DNA of 16,303 nt from Proteobacteria bacterium UBA1844 (GTDB taxonomy: Bacteria; Pseudomonadota; Gammaproteobacteria; Steroidobacterales; Woeseiaceae): NCBI GenBank assembly GCA_002338615.1, contig DDIS01000169.1, forward strand, positions 9,018-25,320. The letters run 5' to 3'. Below, one piece after another: positions 1-6,643 of the stretch (the first letter of the stretch is position 1; each line of letters opens with the position of its first letter). The notes below the pieces were generated by a model. The model worked only from the letters and a program-made list of their open reading frames with translations. It had not been told where the DNA came from and made no database searches. The position numbers and the translations under genes are program-made.

Positions 1-57
1 GTAGGAGCGGCATCTTGCCGCGATCCACTGTTAATCGCGGCAGGATGCCGCTCCTAC
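1..57. repeat. Inverted pair of REP-like palindromes (BIME-type)
   Basis: Bases 1-24 and 34-57 are inverted copies of each other, 23 of 24 positions complementary (one T/G wobble pair), around a 9-base loop at 25-33. Each arm is itself a small palindrome: GCGGCA-TCT-TGCCGC at 7-21 and GCGGCA-GGA-TGCCGC at 37-51. Each unit carries the tetranucleotide GTAG at its foot, which is typical of REP elements mobilised by RAYT (TnpA-REP) proteins in Gammaproteobacteria. The element lies 46 bases past the stop of the hpcD-like gene, a usual place for REPs, where they can stabilise mRNA ends or terminate transcription. Only one copy is visible in the window, so the REP assignment rests on structure. Confidence 0.85.
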
Positions 58-103
58 GGGCCTGTTTTGCGCCTGATTTTAGCGACAATTTATTCACGCA
101 CAG

Positions 104-496
104 TCAGTTAGAGCGCCGCGCCATATACTCGCGGATATTGCCCTGCTTCCAGCGCGTCTCGGGATCGATCTCCTGAATTTCCAGCGACAGCGCCATGGGG
201 CGTTTCTCGTACACTGAATTGACGGTGGTACGAAGCGTGCGAAACAGGGTTTCGCCGATTCGCTTGCGAACATCGAGCGATCGACCCTCGGCGATGCGCA
301 GAGTCACGTTGATAAACGTGTTGTCGGGGTGCCCATCCGCTATCTCGTAGAAATCACGGCGCACGGCGCGGGTGCGAATGCCACCGATCGGCAGGGCCTC
401 GATTCCTATGGCCGACTCGTGCATGGCCGCAACCAGGCGACCGATGTCAATTTCAGCGTCAAGATTACTCGAATATTCGATAGTAAGGTGCGGCAT
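104..496 (-). CDS. hpcD: 5-carboxymethyl-2-hydroxymuconate delta-isomerase
   Basis: This 130-residue protein matches the CHM isomerase family (tautomerase superfamily, usually about 125 residues). The family converts 5-carboxymethyl-2-hydroxymuconate to 5-oxopent-3-ene-1,2,5-tricarboxylate in the cytoplasm, in homoprotocatechuate catabolism. The start is fixed by chemistry: Met-Pro-His-Leu at 496 exposes Pro1, the catalytic base, after Met removal. An upstream in-frame ATG at 550 would bury that proline behind 18 residues and is not used here. Family landmarks are the G-G-I-R-T-R stretch (Arg40, Arg42), A-E-G-R-S-L-D-V-R-K-R, and L-S-L-E-I-Q-E-I near the end. The Shine-Dalgarno is weak (AAGAGAAG). 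It diverges from the aldolase operon and shares its promoter region. The family call is firm; the exact substrate is inferred from the neighbours. Confidence 0.9.
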   Translation of the reverse strand: MPHLTIEYSSNLDAEIDIGRLVAAMHESAIGIEALPIGGIRTRAVRRDFYEIADGHPDNTFINVTLRIAEGRSLDVRKRIGETLFRTLRTTVNSVYEKRPMALSLEIQEIDPETRWKQGNIREYMARRSN

Positions 497-540
497 TGAG
501 CTTCTCTTTGCAGCAAGAGTTGCGGTCGTTGCTGAACTGA

Positions 541-569
541 TTGAAATCATTTAACGTGTTAAGTATACT
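541..569 (+). promoter_or_regulatory. Sigma-70-like promoter of the aldolase-FAH-marR operon
   Basis: TTGAAA at 541-546 (-35) and TATACT at 564-569 (-10) are separated by exactly 17 bases. This is the best promoter-like match I found in the window. It points at the aldolase start at 656 and predicts a leader of roughly 80 bases. The spacer contains the palindrome described separately. Assigned by eye; no transcript data. Confidence 0.65.
551..562. promoter_or_regulatory. Candidate operator palindrome (MarR/HpaR-type)
   Basis: TTAAC-GT-GTTAA is a perfect inverted repeat with a 2-base centre, lying between the -35 and -10 boxes of the forward promoter. It also begins right at the -10 box of the reverse promoter, near its expected start point. 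A dimeric winged-helix repressor bound here would block both promoters. The HpaR/HpcR-type gene encoded two genes downstream is the natural candidate. The palindrome is seen; the protein bound is inferred. Confidence 0.55.
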
Positions 570-590
570 GCGGACGACGCTCGTGGGCAA
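562..590 (-). promoter_or_regulatory. Candidate promoter of hpcD, overlapping the divergent promoter
   Basis: On the minus strand, TTGCCC (plus positions 585-590) and TATACT (562-567) are 17 bases apart and direct transcription toward the start at 496. The -10 uses the other strand of the same AGTATACT self-complementary octamer (562-569) that supplies the forward -10. The -35 matches consensus at only four of six positions, so this is less certain than the forward promoter. Confidence 0.4.
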
Positions 591-655
591 GTGCCGGAAC
601 TGCGGTACCTGCCAACAGTCCTGCAGCGACACTTAAATCAACAGGAAGCAACGAA

Positions 656-1567
656 ATGCAAGAACCCGACCGCCTGAAAGGCTCCATGCCCCCTGTCGCC
701 ACGCCCATTCGTAACGGCAATATTGACTACGGTGCCTATGCCGGGCTGGTCGAATTCCAGGTGGCAGAGGGCTCCCACGGAATCCTTGTCAATGGCACGA
801 CCTCCGAGCCCTCCACGTTGACGATGGCGGAGCGCAACCGGCTCGTCGATATTGCCATTAAGACTGCCGCTGGTCGTGTTCCGGTGGTTGCCGCGACTGG
901 CTCACAATCGCTGGCAGAAACCGAAGAGCTAACGGCGCATGCCATCAAAGCCGGCGCGGACGCGCTTTTGATCGTCACGCCTTACTATATTCGACCGCCG
1001 CAGCGCGGGCTGGTTGAGTACTACCTCAAGCTTGCGGCAAACCATGACACACCATGGATGATTTACCACATTCCAGGCCGGGCCGGTGTCAGCATGAGCC
1101 TCGATTCGATGAAGGAAATTCGCGACAAGTCGGCTAACTTCGTGGGCATGAAACACGCCGTTAACGACCTTGGTTTCGTCACGGAGTGTTTCGCGGCTCT
1201 TGGCGATGATTTCAAGGTTTTCGTCGGGCTCGAGGAGTTGTCCTTCCCGATGATGACCATCGGTGCATGCGGCCTGATGAATGCAGTAGGCAACTTGCGT
1301 CCGGACGTTCTGGCCGAGATGTGTGAGGCCGTATGGAACAGCGACCTCAGGAAAGGCCGCGAGCTGCATCAACGATTGCTCGAAATCAACCAGTCCGTAT
1401 TCTTTGATACCAACCCGATACCAATGAAATACATGATGAAGAAACTGGGCCTGATTCCGACTAACGAACACCGCCTGCCGATGAGCCCGGCGACCCCTGA
1501 TCTGGAACGTCGTCTTGATGGCGTTCTCGAGCGTGCCGGACTTTTGCGCGAAGGAACAGCGGCATGA
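656..1567 (+). CDS. DapA-family aldolase, likely 2,4-dihydroxyhept-2-ene-1,7-dioate aldolase
   Basis: This 303-residue protein is a class I (Schiff-base) TIM-barrel aldolase of the dihydrodipicolinate synthase family. Visible landmarks are G-T-T-S-E (residues 47-51), Tyr137 in M-I-Y-H-I-P-G-R, Arg142, and Lys166 in G-M-K-H-A, the expected Schiff-base lysine. DapA itself makes a lysine precursor. A subfamily found in 4-hydroxyphenylacetate clusters is instead modelled as the HpaI-type aldolase that yields pyruvate and succinate semialdehyde. The catabolic neighbours (hpcD, FAH protein, HpaR) favour that role here. True HpaI is an unrelated metal-dependent class II enzyme, so I give no symbol. 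The start has a good AGGAAG at 643-648, 7 bases before ATG. The stop overlaps the next start (ATGA). Confidence 0.85.
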   Translation: MQEPDRLKGSMPPVATPIRNGNIDYGAYAGLVEFQVAEGSHGILVNGTTSEPSTLTMAERNRLVDIAIKTAAGRVPVVAATGSQSLAETEELTAHAIKAGADALLIVTPYYIRPPQRGLVEYYLKLAANHDTPWMIYHIPGRAGVSMSLDSMKEIRDKSANFVGMKHAVNDLGFVTECFAALGDDFKVFVGLEELSFPMMTIGACGLMNAVGNLRPDVLAEMCEAVWNSDLRKGRELHQRLLEINQSVFFDTNPIPMKYMMKKLGLIPTNEHRLPMSPATPDLERRLDGVLERAGLLREGTAA

Positions 1568-2424
1568 AATTTCTGAGCTTTTTGCACCAGACCGGCAGTA
1601 GCTTTGGCGCTGTCGTTGGCGATACGGTCATCGATCTTGGCGCGCGACACCCGGGCCTCTCCGACCTGCGCGATGCAATACGCGCCAACAAGCTCGGCGA
1701 ACTGGCCAGGGAAGCTGAGCGCGCGGATAGCGATTTTTCGCTCGCGGATATCGAGTATCTGCCGACCGTGCCGAACCCCGAGAAGATCATTTGCATTGGC
1801 GTGAATTACGCCAATCGCAACAAGGAATACAAGGATGGCTCGGACCTGCCGGAATACCCGAGCGTCTTCATGCGCACACGCGAATCCCTGGTCGGGCACC
1901 GGCAATTGATAATGGACCCGCCGGAATCCGATCAGCTCGACTACGAAGGCGAAATCGCCATCGTCATCGGCAAGGAGGGACGGCGAATTGCCGAGGCGGA
2001 TGTCGGGAAACACATTGCCGGCCTGACCATCATGAACGAGGGTTCGCTGCGAGATTTCCTGCGGCACGCGAAATTCAACGTAACGCAAGGCAAAAATTTT
2101 GAAAAATCGGGTGCGCTAGGACCATGGCTCGTAAGTACGGATGAGCTCGACCCGCTGGGTGAGCTCCAGGTCATCACGCGCGTCAATGGCGAAGAACGGC
2201 AAAACGATGTGACATCGAACCTGATGTTCCCGTTTCGCTATCTCGTCAGCTACTTGTCCACTTTTTATCGTTTGCGGCCCGGCGATATCATTGCGACCGG
2301 TACACCGAATGGTGCTGGTGCCCGCTTCGATCCGCCCAAATACCTCGTTGACGGCGATGTCGTCGAAGTCGAGGTACCCGGCATAGGCATCCTCTGCAAT
2401 ACCGTGCGTACGGAGACGGTGTGA
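1564..2424 (+). CDS. Fumarylacetoacetate hydrolase-family isomerase/decarboxylase (HpaG/HpcE-like)
   Basis: This 286-residue protein is a single-domain FAH-family protein with an N-terminal cap (about 1-65) and catalytic domain (about 70-285). Landmarks are I-C-I-G-V-N-Y (76-82), Y-E-G-E (127-130), G-K-N-F at about 176-179 and A-T-G-T-P-N-G (244-250). Glu128 and Glu130 are the expected metal ligands. The third, usually Asp in an N-D motif, is here Glu159 (N-E-G-S), an acidic replacement. In the homoprotocatechuate pathway HpaG/HpcE decarboxylates the HpcD product and isomerises the resulting dienedioate. The E. coli enzyme is two fused FAH domains, so this is one half-size unit and may do only one of the two steps. 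Start: AAGGA at 1551-1555, 8 bases before an ATG that overlaps the aldolase stop. Confidence 0.85.
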   Translation: MKFLSFLHQTGSSFGAVVGDTVIDLGARHPGLSDLRDAIRANKLGELAREAERADSDFSLADIEYLPTVPNPEKIICIGVNYANRNKEYKDGSDLPEYPSVFMRTRESLVGHRQLIMDPPESDQLDYEGEIAIVIGKEGRRIAEADVGKHIAGLTIMNEGSLRDFLRHAKFNVTQGKNFEKSGALGPWLVSTDELDPLGELQVITRVNGEERQNDVTSNLMFPFRYLVSYLSTFYRLRPGDIIATGTPNGAGARFDPPKYLVDGDVVEVEVPGIGILCNTVRTETV

Positions 2425-2885
2425 GCAAGTCCGAGGCCAGTCTCAACAGTCGCTCGTTACGTGACTTCCGGCATTCATTGCCGATGGAGTTGCTGAAAGC
2501 AAGGGAAGCCGCAATGGCACGCTTTCGACCAATGCTGCGTACGTTCGGACTCACGGAACAGCAATGGCGGGTACTGCGAGCACTTTCGGAATTCGATGCG
2601 CTCGATGCCAGCGAACTCGCCAAACGCAGTTTTCTGCTGGCGCCAAGCCTGACACGCATATTGCAGCATCTGGAAGCAAAGTCCCTGTTACGACGCAGCT
2701 ACGATGACAACGACCAGCGACGCCTCGTAGTCGAAATTACGGCTGCCGGCCGGCGCCTGTTCGAACAGGTTGCGCCGGAATCCGAGCAGTTGTATTCGGG
2801 TATCGAGGAGGAATTCGGTAGTGAACGACTCGAACGGATGTACGAGTTGCTCGCAGACTTTTACGAGGTCCTTGGCACCAACTGA
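2421..2885 (+). CDS. hpaR: MarR-family regulator, HpaR/HpcR-type repressor
   Basis: This 154-residue protein has the MarR winged-helix layout: N-terminal dimerisation helix (about 12-40), helix-turn-helix (about 45-90, including L-T-E-Q-Q-W-R-V-L-R-A-L and P-S-L-T-R-I-L), wing D-D-N-D-Q-R-R (95-101) and C-terminal dimer helices. The sequence resembles HpaR/HpcR, which represses 4-hydroxyphenylacetate meta-cleavage operons until substrate arrives. The start is GTG at 2421, overlapping the FAH stop as GTGA, with GGAG 5 bases upstream. It is the third gene of the operon, so if it binds the palindrome at 551-562 it would be autoregulated. The MarR family is certain; the HpaR subtype is likely from sequence and context. 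Confidence 0.85.
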   Translation: MSKSEASLNSRSLRDFRHSLPMELLKAREAAMARFRPMLRTFGLTEQQWRVLRALSEFDALDASELAKRSFLLAPSLTRILQHLEAKSLLRRSYDDNDQRRLVVEITAAGRRLFEQVAPESEQLYSGIEEEFGSERLERMYELLADFYEVLGTN

Positions 2886-5296
2886 TGCGCAGCACGCCCC
2901 GCGAACCAGGAAAAGAGTCCGGCACCGTCCCAACAAACAGGCACACCCCACAACGCTTTCGCTGGAAGCGCAACATTGCACTGCTTTTACTGCTCCTGAT
3001 CGCGGTATTTCTTGGTGGACTTATCTGGACTGTCAGTGCCGACCACACGCACCTCAAAGACAACGCCGAAAACCTGCTTGGCGAACTTCTACAACGCGAG
3101 GTAAGCATTGACGGCGCACTGCATGTACGTCTTGGGCGCAACATTAACCTCGACGCGACGCGTATACGAATTGCATCAACGGATTGGACACGGGAACCCG
3201 AACTGCTCAGCGTCGACCGATTGTCAACGTCGATCTCCCTCTTCTCGCTGCTCTCGAACGAAGTCACGGTCGATGTTCTGACGATCTCCGGCCTCAAACT
3301 GTTCCTCGAGCGCAACGCGGACGATGAAGACAACTGGAGTATTCCAGCGCTCGACAGCGCGTCGACCGACACTGAAAAGCCCGCCGCCCGGGCGCATATC
3401 CCGGTGCGGGTCCGGCAGCTCTTGCTGTCCGACTCGAGGGTCGAGTATCGGTCACCGAAACGGGACAAGGCACTTACCGTAAGCATCAATACGCTGACAG
3501 AGGCGATTGCGCCAGACCAGCATATTGCGCTCATTCTCAACGGCCGTGTCAACGACACGCCAGTTGCGCTCAATACGACAGTAAACAGTATCGAAAATTT
3601 TAACGCACTCCGCGATGTCCGAATTGAGTTTTCAGGAAATCTTGGGAAAGTTGATTTCGGCGGACAGTTGCAATTCGATGATTTGCTGAAGCCGGCGCGC
3701 CCTGTTGCAAACGTCAAGCTCCACGGTCCTGACTTCGATTACCTGGCCCACGTACTCGGACTCACGCCAGTCTCGCCCGGTCCTTTGACCTTCGAATTGC
3801 AAATCGAACCTGAAGATGCACAGATGCGAGTCAAGCTTGCCGGTCAATTCGGTGAATTCGAAATTGGCGCAAGTGGTACGTTCGACAATCTGCAATCGCT
3901 GCACGCCGGCCAGTTGAGCGTAAATGCCGACGGGCCGAATGCTAACGCCGTGGCCACGGCATTTGGACTCGAAGGGCTGCCGGATGCCGCGTTTACGGTG
4001 CAGGGCGAATTCAAGAAAACAGGTGCCACGGTCGAGTTTCGCGACACCCGTGTTGTGCTTGGCGACACAACGTTGACTGGCGACGCAACGTTCGCCAATT
4101 TCCCGCATACCAGCGGCGCAAGCGCAGCGGTTGTTCTCAAAGGCCAGCACCTCGAAAAATTTGCATCTCTGACCAGGCTTGACGACAAACTTGCGGGTCC
4201 GTTTGACGCCACTCTCACGCTCCAGGGACACGACAACAGAGCCGCAGAATTCAAACTGCTCGGGACGCTGCCGGCGGGAACGTTATCACTGACAGGGCAA
4301 ATTGTGGACGCGGCGGGACTTGCCGGGCTGCCAACCGCCCGCCTGCAATACTCGATATCGGGCCCGGACCTCGACCACTTGCTGCCACCACAGTACCGGC
4401 GGGAAAGCGGCCCGGCGCAGCCTTTCAGGCTGTCGGGCGATGCGAGTGTCGACGAGACGACTGTTGTATCAAGCGCGACCGAGTTTGTACTTGGCAAGAC
4501 CACCGCTACAGGTACTTTGACAAGCCGCCGCGCCGCTCCGCTCGACGGCGTGGATGCAAAGATCCACCTGCAATCCAGCGACCTATTCGCGTTTGTGTCC
4601 ACCTTTACCGAAATTGATGGTCCGGACGATATACCACTGACTTTGCAGCTGGATGCCACGCTGAACGACAAATTTTTAAGAATTATTGAACTGGAGGCGC
4701 AGTCGCAAGGTATCTCGCTTACCACGAGCGGCAATATCAAGCGCTCCCCAGGTTTTATCGGCAGTGCACTGACGTTCAAGCTTACGGCAAGCAATGCGAA
4801 GACACTTGGCGCACTCGCCGGTTTGACGCTGCCACAGGAGTATCTGTCGGCATCCTTTCAAATGGACAGTATTGAAAACGAACTGCAGATCGACGATCTG
4901 CTCATTCGGCTTGGCAAGAACGAATTTCAAGGCACGCTTGCGGCAAGAGGCGGTGAGAAACCTGACGTGCGGCTGAAACTGCATTCACCCGTGCTCGACG
5001 TCAGCGCTTACTTCGACAACGGTCCCGCTAAAAAAGCAACAAAGCAGGCGAAGAAAGGCGAGCGCCTGATTCCAGAAACGCGAGTGCCCATGGAACTGCT
5101 ACAAGGTGCCAATGGCCGCTTTTCGATTACGATCGATAAATGGCTCAATCACCATCGAGAGCTATCCGACATATTGGTACATGGCGCAGTGCAGAATGGA
5201 GAGTTGTTGGTTGACGATTTCCACCTCACGGGCGAATTCGGGGGCACCTGGCCGGAAGTCTCAGTCTGCGGCCCGAGGGCGAAGGTGCCAGATTAG
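2885..5296 (+). CDS. AsmA-family envelope protein, N-terminal part (frameshifted gene)
   Basis: These 803 codons encode a short basic cytoplasmic tail, one membrane helix (about residues 31-50, a leucine-rich stretch ending G-L-I-W-T-V) and then a long beta-rich periplasmic region typical of the AsmA/YhdP/TamB group. Those proteins are thought to move or handle phospholipids between the inner and outer membranes. The start ATG overlaps the marR stop (TGATG) and has no good Shine-Dalgarno, which suggests coupled translation. After about residue 786 the frame fails: the last residues up to the stop at 5296 look like noise. The family-like sequence resumes one frame over and runs to 5997, giving about 1037 residues if one base is restored. 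Its link to the catabolic operon is positional; AsmA proteins have no known role in aromatic breakdown. Confidence 0.8.
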   Translation: MRSTPREPGKESGTVPTNRHTPQRFRWKRNIALLLLLLIAVFLGGLIWTVSADHTHLKDNAENLLGELLQREVSIDGALHVRLGRNINLDATRIRIASTDWTREPELLSVDRLSTSISLFSLLSNEVTVDVLTISGLKLFLERNADDEDNWSIPALDSASTDTEKPAARAHIPVRVRQLLLSDSRVEYRSPKRDKALTVSINTLTEAIAPDQHIALILNGRVNDTPVALNTTVNSIENFNALRDVRIEFSGNLGKVDFGGQLQFDDLLKPARPVANVKLHGPDFDYLAHVLGLTPVSPGPLTFELQIEPEDAQMRVKLAGQFGEFEIGASGTFDNLQSLHAGQLSVNADGPNANAVATAFGLEGLPDAAFTVQGEFKKTGATVEFRDTRVVLGDTTLTGDATFANFPHTSGASAAVVLKGQHLEKFASLTRLDDKLAGPFDATLTLQGHDNRAAEFKLLGTLPAGTLSLTGQIVDAAGLAGLPTARLQYSISGPDLDHLLPPQYRRESGPAQPFRLSGDASVDETTVVSSATEFVLGKTTATGTLTSRRAAPLDGVDAKIHLQSSDLFAFVSTFTEIDGPDDIPLTLQLDATLNDKFLRIIELEAQSQGISLTTSGNIKRSPGFIGSALTFKLTASNAKTLGALAGLTLPQEYLSASFQMDSIENELQIDDLLIRLGKNEFQGTLAARGGEKPDVRLKLHSPVLDVSAYFDNGPAKKATKQAKKGERLIPETRVPMELLQGANGRFSITIDKWLNHHRELSDILVHGAVQNGELLVDDFHLTGEFGGTWPEVSVCGPRAKVPD
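5239..5250 (+). other. Frameshift site in asmA-like gene (one base missing)
   Basis: Upstream, the frame used from 2885 reads H-L-T-G-E-F-G-G. Downstream, the frame that begins with codons at 5251 (gcc gga agt) reads A-G-S-L-S-L-R-P-E-G-E-G and stays open to 5997. One added base joins them. The likeliest places are the run of five G at 5240-5244 (six G gives G-G-H-L-A-G-S) or the CC before TGG (gives G-T-L-A-G-S). A homopolymer error in sequencing or assembly and a real mutation look the same here. Confidence 0.8.
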
Positions 5297-5421
5297 GACT
5301 GCGCGTCAGTGGCGACAAGATTGAATTCGGGCTGCCGGCGAAGACCGAACAGGAGCAAAAGGCGCTGCCCACTTATTCCCTCAATCTGGCACTGATCACG
5401 CACGGAGAAAATACACGGGAT

Positions 5422-5997
5422 ATGGCCGGTGCGGCTGGCGGCTACCTCGAACTGGTCGGCGGCGAAGGTCGTGTACGCGCTGGCGCGGTGAAAATGTTGA
5501 GCTCCGACTTTCTTTCGCAGCTGCTCAATACCGTCAATCCTTTCTCCAAAACCGACCCCTACCTTCAGCTCAGGTGCACTGTGGTGCAAGCGAGTATTGA
5601 GGACGGTGTGCTGACCGGCACACCGGCACTGGCAATGCAAAGCGATCGGCTCAATGTTACTGCGAAAGTCAAAGTGGACCTGAAGACGGAGCGCATCGAC
5701 GTCGACATCAACACCGTTGCGCGAAAAGGCCTTGGCCTCAGCCTGAACGATATTCTGAATCCTTACGTCAATATCAAGGGAACATTGGCACATCCGGAAC
5801 TTGCGTTTGACAGCCAGTCGGCGCTGATCCAGGGAGGTGCTGCCGTCGCAACGGGCGGTATCTCCATTCTGGCGAAGAATTTTGCCACCCGATTCCTGGG
5901 CGCCAGCGACCTGTGCGACAAAGTTCGCGTTGCTGCGGGGGAGAAATTTGGGGCGCTCGGGAAAAAGTACGCCGAAGAATCAGTTCTGGATCAGTAG
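5422..5997 (+). CDS. AsmA-family protein, C-terminal part (continuation after frameshift)
   Basis: The first ATG of this open frame is at 5422, but the same frame is open and family-like back to about 5245. This is therefore the C-terminal third of the gene starting at 2885, not an independent gene. It carries the conserved AsmA C-terminal region: a G-E-G-x-V-x-A-G-A-V turn, the S-D-F-L-S-Q-L-L-N-T-V-N-P-F segment, D-L-K-T-E-R-I-D-V-D, and N-P-Y-V-N-I-K-G-T-L. The end has two cysteines far apart and a short amphipathic tail. I see no convincing ribosome binding site at 5422. If the frameshift is real, the chain made from 2885 lacks this domain and is probably inactive. The stop overlaps the end of the convergent DUF1080 gene by 7 bases. 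Confidence 0.75.
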   Translation: MAGAAGGYLELVGGEGRVRAGAVKMLSSDFLSQLLNTVNPFSKTDPYLQLRCTVVQASIEDGVLTGTPALAMQSDRLNVTAKVKVDLKTERIDVDINTVARKGLGLSLNDILNPYVNIKGTLAHPELAFDSQSALIQGGAAVATGGISILAKNFATRFLGASDLCDKVRVAAGEKFGALGKKYAEESVLDQ

Positions 5998-6593
5998 CGT
6001 TCGATTCTCAGGTTCCGAAAACGCAACAGGCCTTTACCCGCGTACTGCAAAGCGACGTAGCCTGTGAGTCGGATGTCATCGTCCAGCACCGCGGTAAGCT
6101 CACCGTTCAGGCGGACTTCCACGTGCGCGTCACGCGCATCAATCTCGTAGGTATTCCAGTGCCCGATCGAGTCAATATGCACGAGTGGCGGCCCCTTGGT
6201 AACGATGCTTCCCGTGCGGAAGTCCTGGTTCGGGTGGTTGTCCCAGATATTGACCTCCAAACAGTTTTCCGAATTAACATCATCGAGCACGGCGGGTTTG
6301 CCGCAACGAATAAAAATACCGCTGTTGGTCCCGTCCGCAACCCAGAAATCGATACTGAGATGAAAGTTGTCGTACGCATCGACCGAAACCAGGTAACCTG
6401 GTTCCTCGCCCGGCCCCGCTTCAACACCCGTGGTGTCATAACGCCATACCGAGGCACCGAATCTCTGCCAGCTTTCGAGCTCGGACTTGGCGCCGCCGCC
6501 CGACTCCCCGGCCTGGCTGGCCGTGACTGCCAGAGCAAGCAGAAATGCGGTGCATAGCCTTACTGCAGCGCTCAAATTCCTGTATCCAATCAT
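5991..6593 (-). CDS. Secreted DUF1080 / 3-keto-disaccharide hydrolase-domain protein
   Basis: This 200-residue protein has a signal peptide (about 1-28, cleavage near A-S-Q-A) and a short Gly-rich linker. One DUF1080 domain (3-keto-disaccharide hydrolase, concanavalin-like jelly roll) fills about 40-200. Visible landmarks are N-S-G-I-F-I-R (90-96), L-E-V-N-I-W-D (112-118), T-G-S-I (127-130), W-N-T-Y-E-I (146-151), R-L-N-G-E (161-165) and the closing R-F-R-N-L-R-I-E. Family members bind or hydrolyse glycosidic substrates outside the cytoplasm. Cys98 and Cys111 could form a disulfide. No Gfo/Idh/MocA dehydrogenase, a common partner, is in the window. It diverges from the b561-YceI gene with 50 bases between starts. 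No clear Shine-Dalgarno is seen. The domain call is strong; the substrate is unknown. Confidence 0.85.
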   Translation of the reverse strand: MIGYRNLSAAVRLCTAFLLALAVTASQAGESGGGAKSELESWQRFGASVWRYDTTGVEAGPGEEPGYLVSVDAYDNFHLSIDFWVADGTNSGIFIRCGKPAVLDDVNSENCLEVNIWDNHPNQDFRTGSIVTKGPPLVHIDSIGHWNTYEIDARDAHVEVRLNGELTAVLDDDIRLTGYVALQYAGKGLLRFRNLRIERY

Positions 6594-6629
6594 TCGTAAT
6601 ACCCGGTCGATTCAATCCAGCTTTTGTAG

Positions 6630-6635
6630 TGTAAT
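6630..6635 (+). promoter_or_regulatory. Possible -10 element of the b561-YceI gene
   Basis: TGTAAT matches the TATAAT consensus at five of six positions and ends only 8 bases before the ATG at 6644. No good -35 lies 16-18 bases upstream, and no Shine-Dalgarno precedes the ATG. If functional, the mRNA would be nearly leaderless. Weak evidence. Confidence 0.25.
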
Positions 6636-6643
6636 CACAATCG

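Noticed and set aside
570..655. Riboswitch or attenuator in the leader of the aldolase operon
   Set aside because: About 80 bases of leader show no long stem or T-run and no known riboswitch core; only the ribosome binding site is evident.
1369..2088. A 239-codon minus-strand open frame across the aldolase-FAH junction
   Set aside because: It is the reverse of two clearly conserved enzymes and ends in an Arg/Ser-rich stretch. No family is recognised.
3844..4794. A 316-codon minus-strand open frame inside the asmA-like gene
   Set aside because: Its product is Ser/Ala/Val-rich without a domain, and it lies opposite sequence that reads as a coherent AsmA protein. The same holds for the minus-strand frame at 2737-3717.
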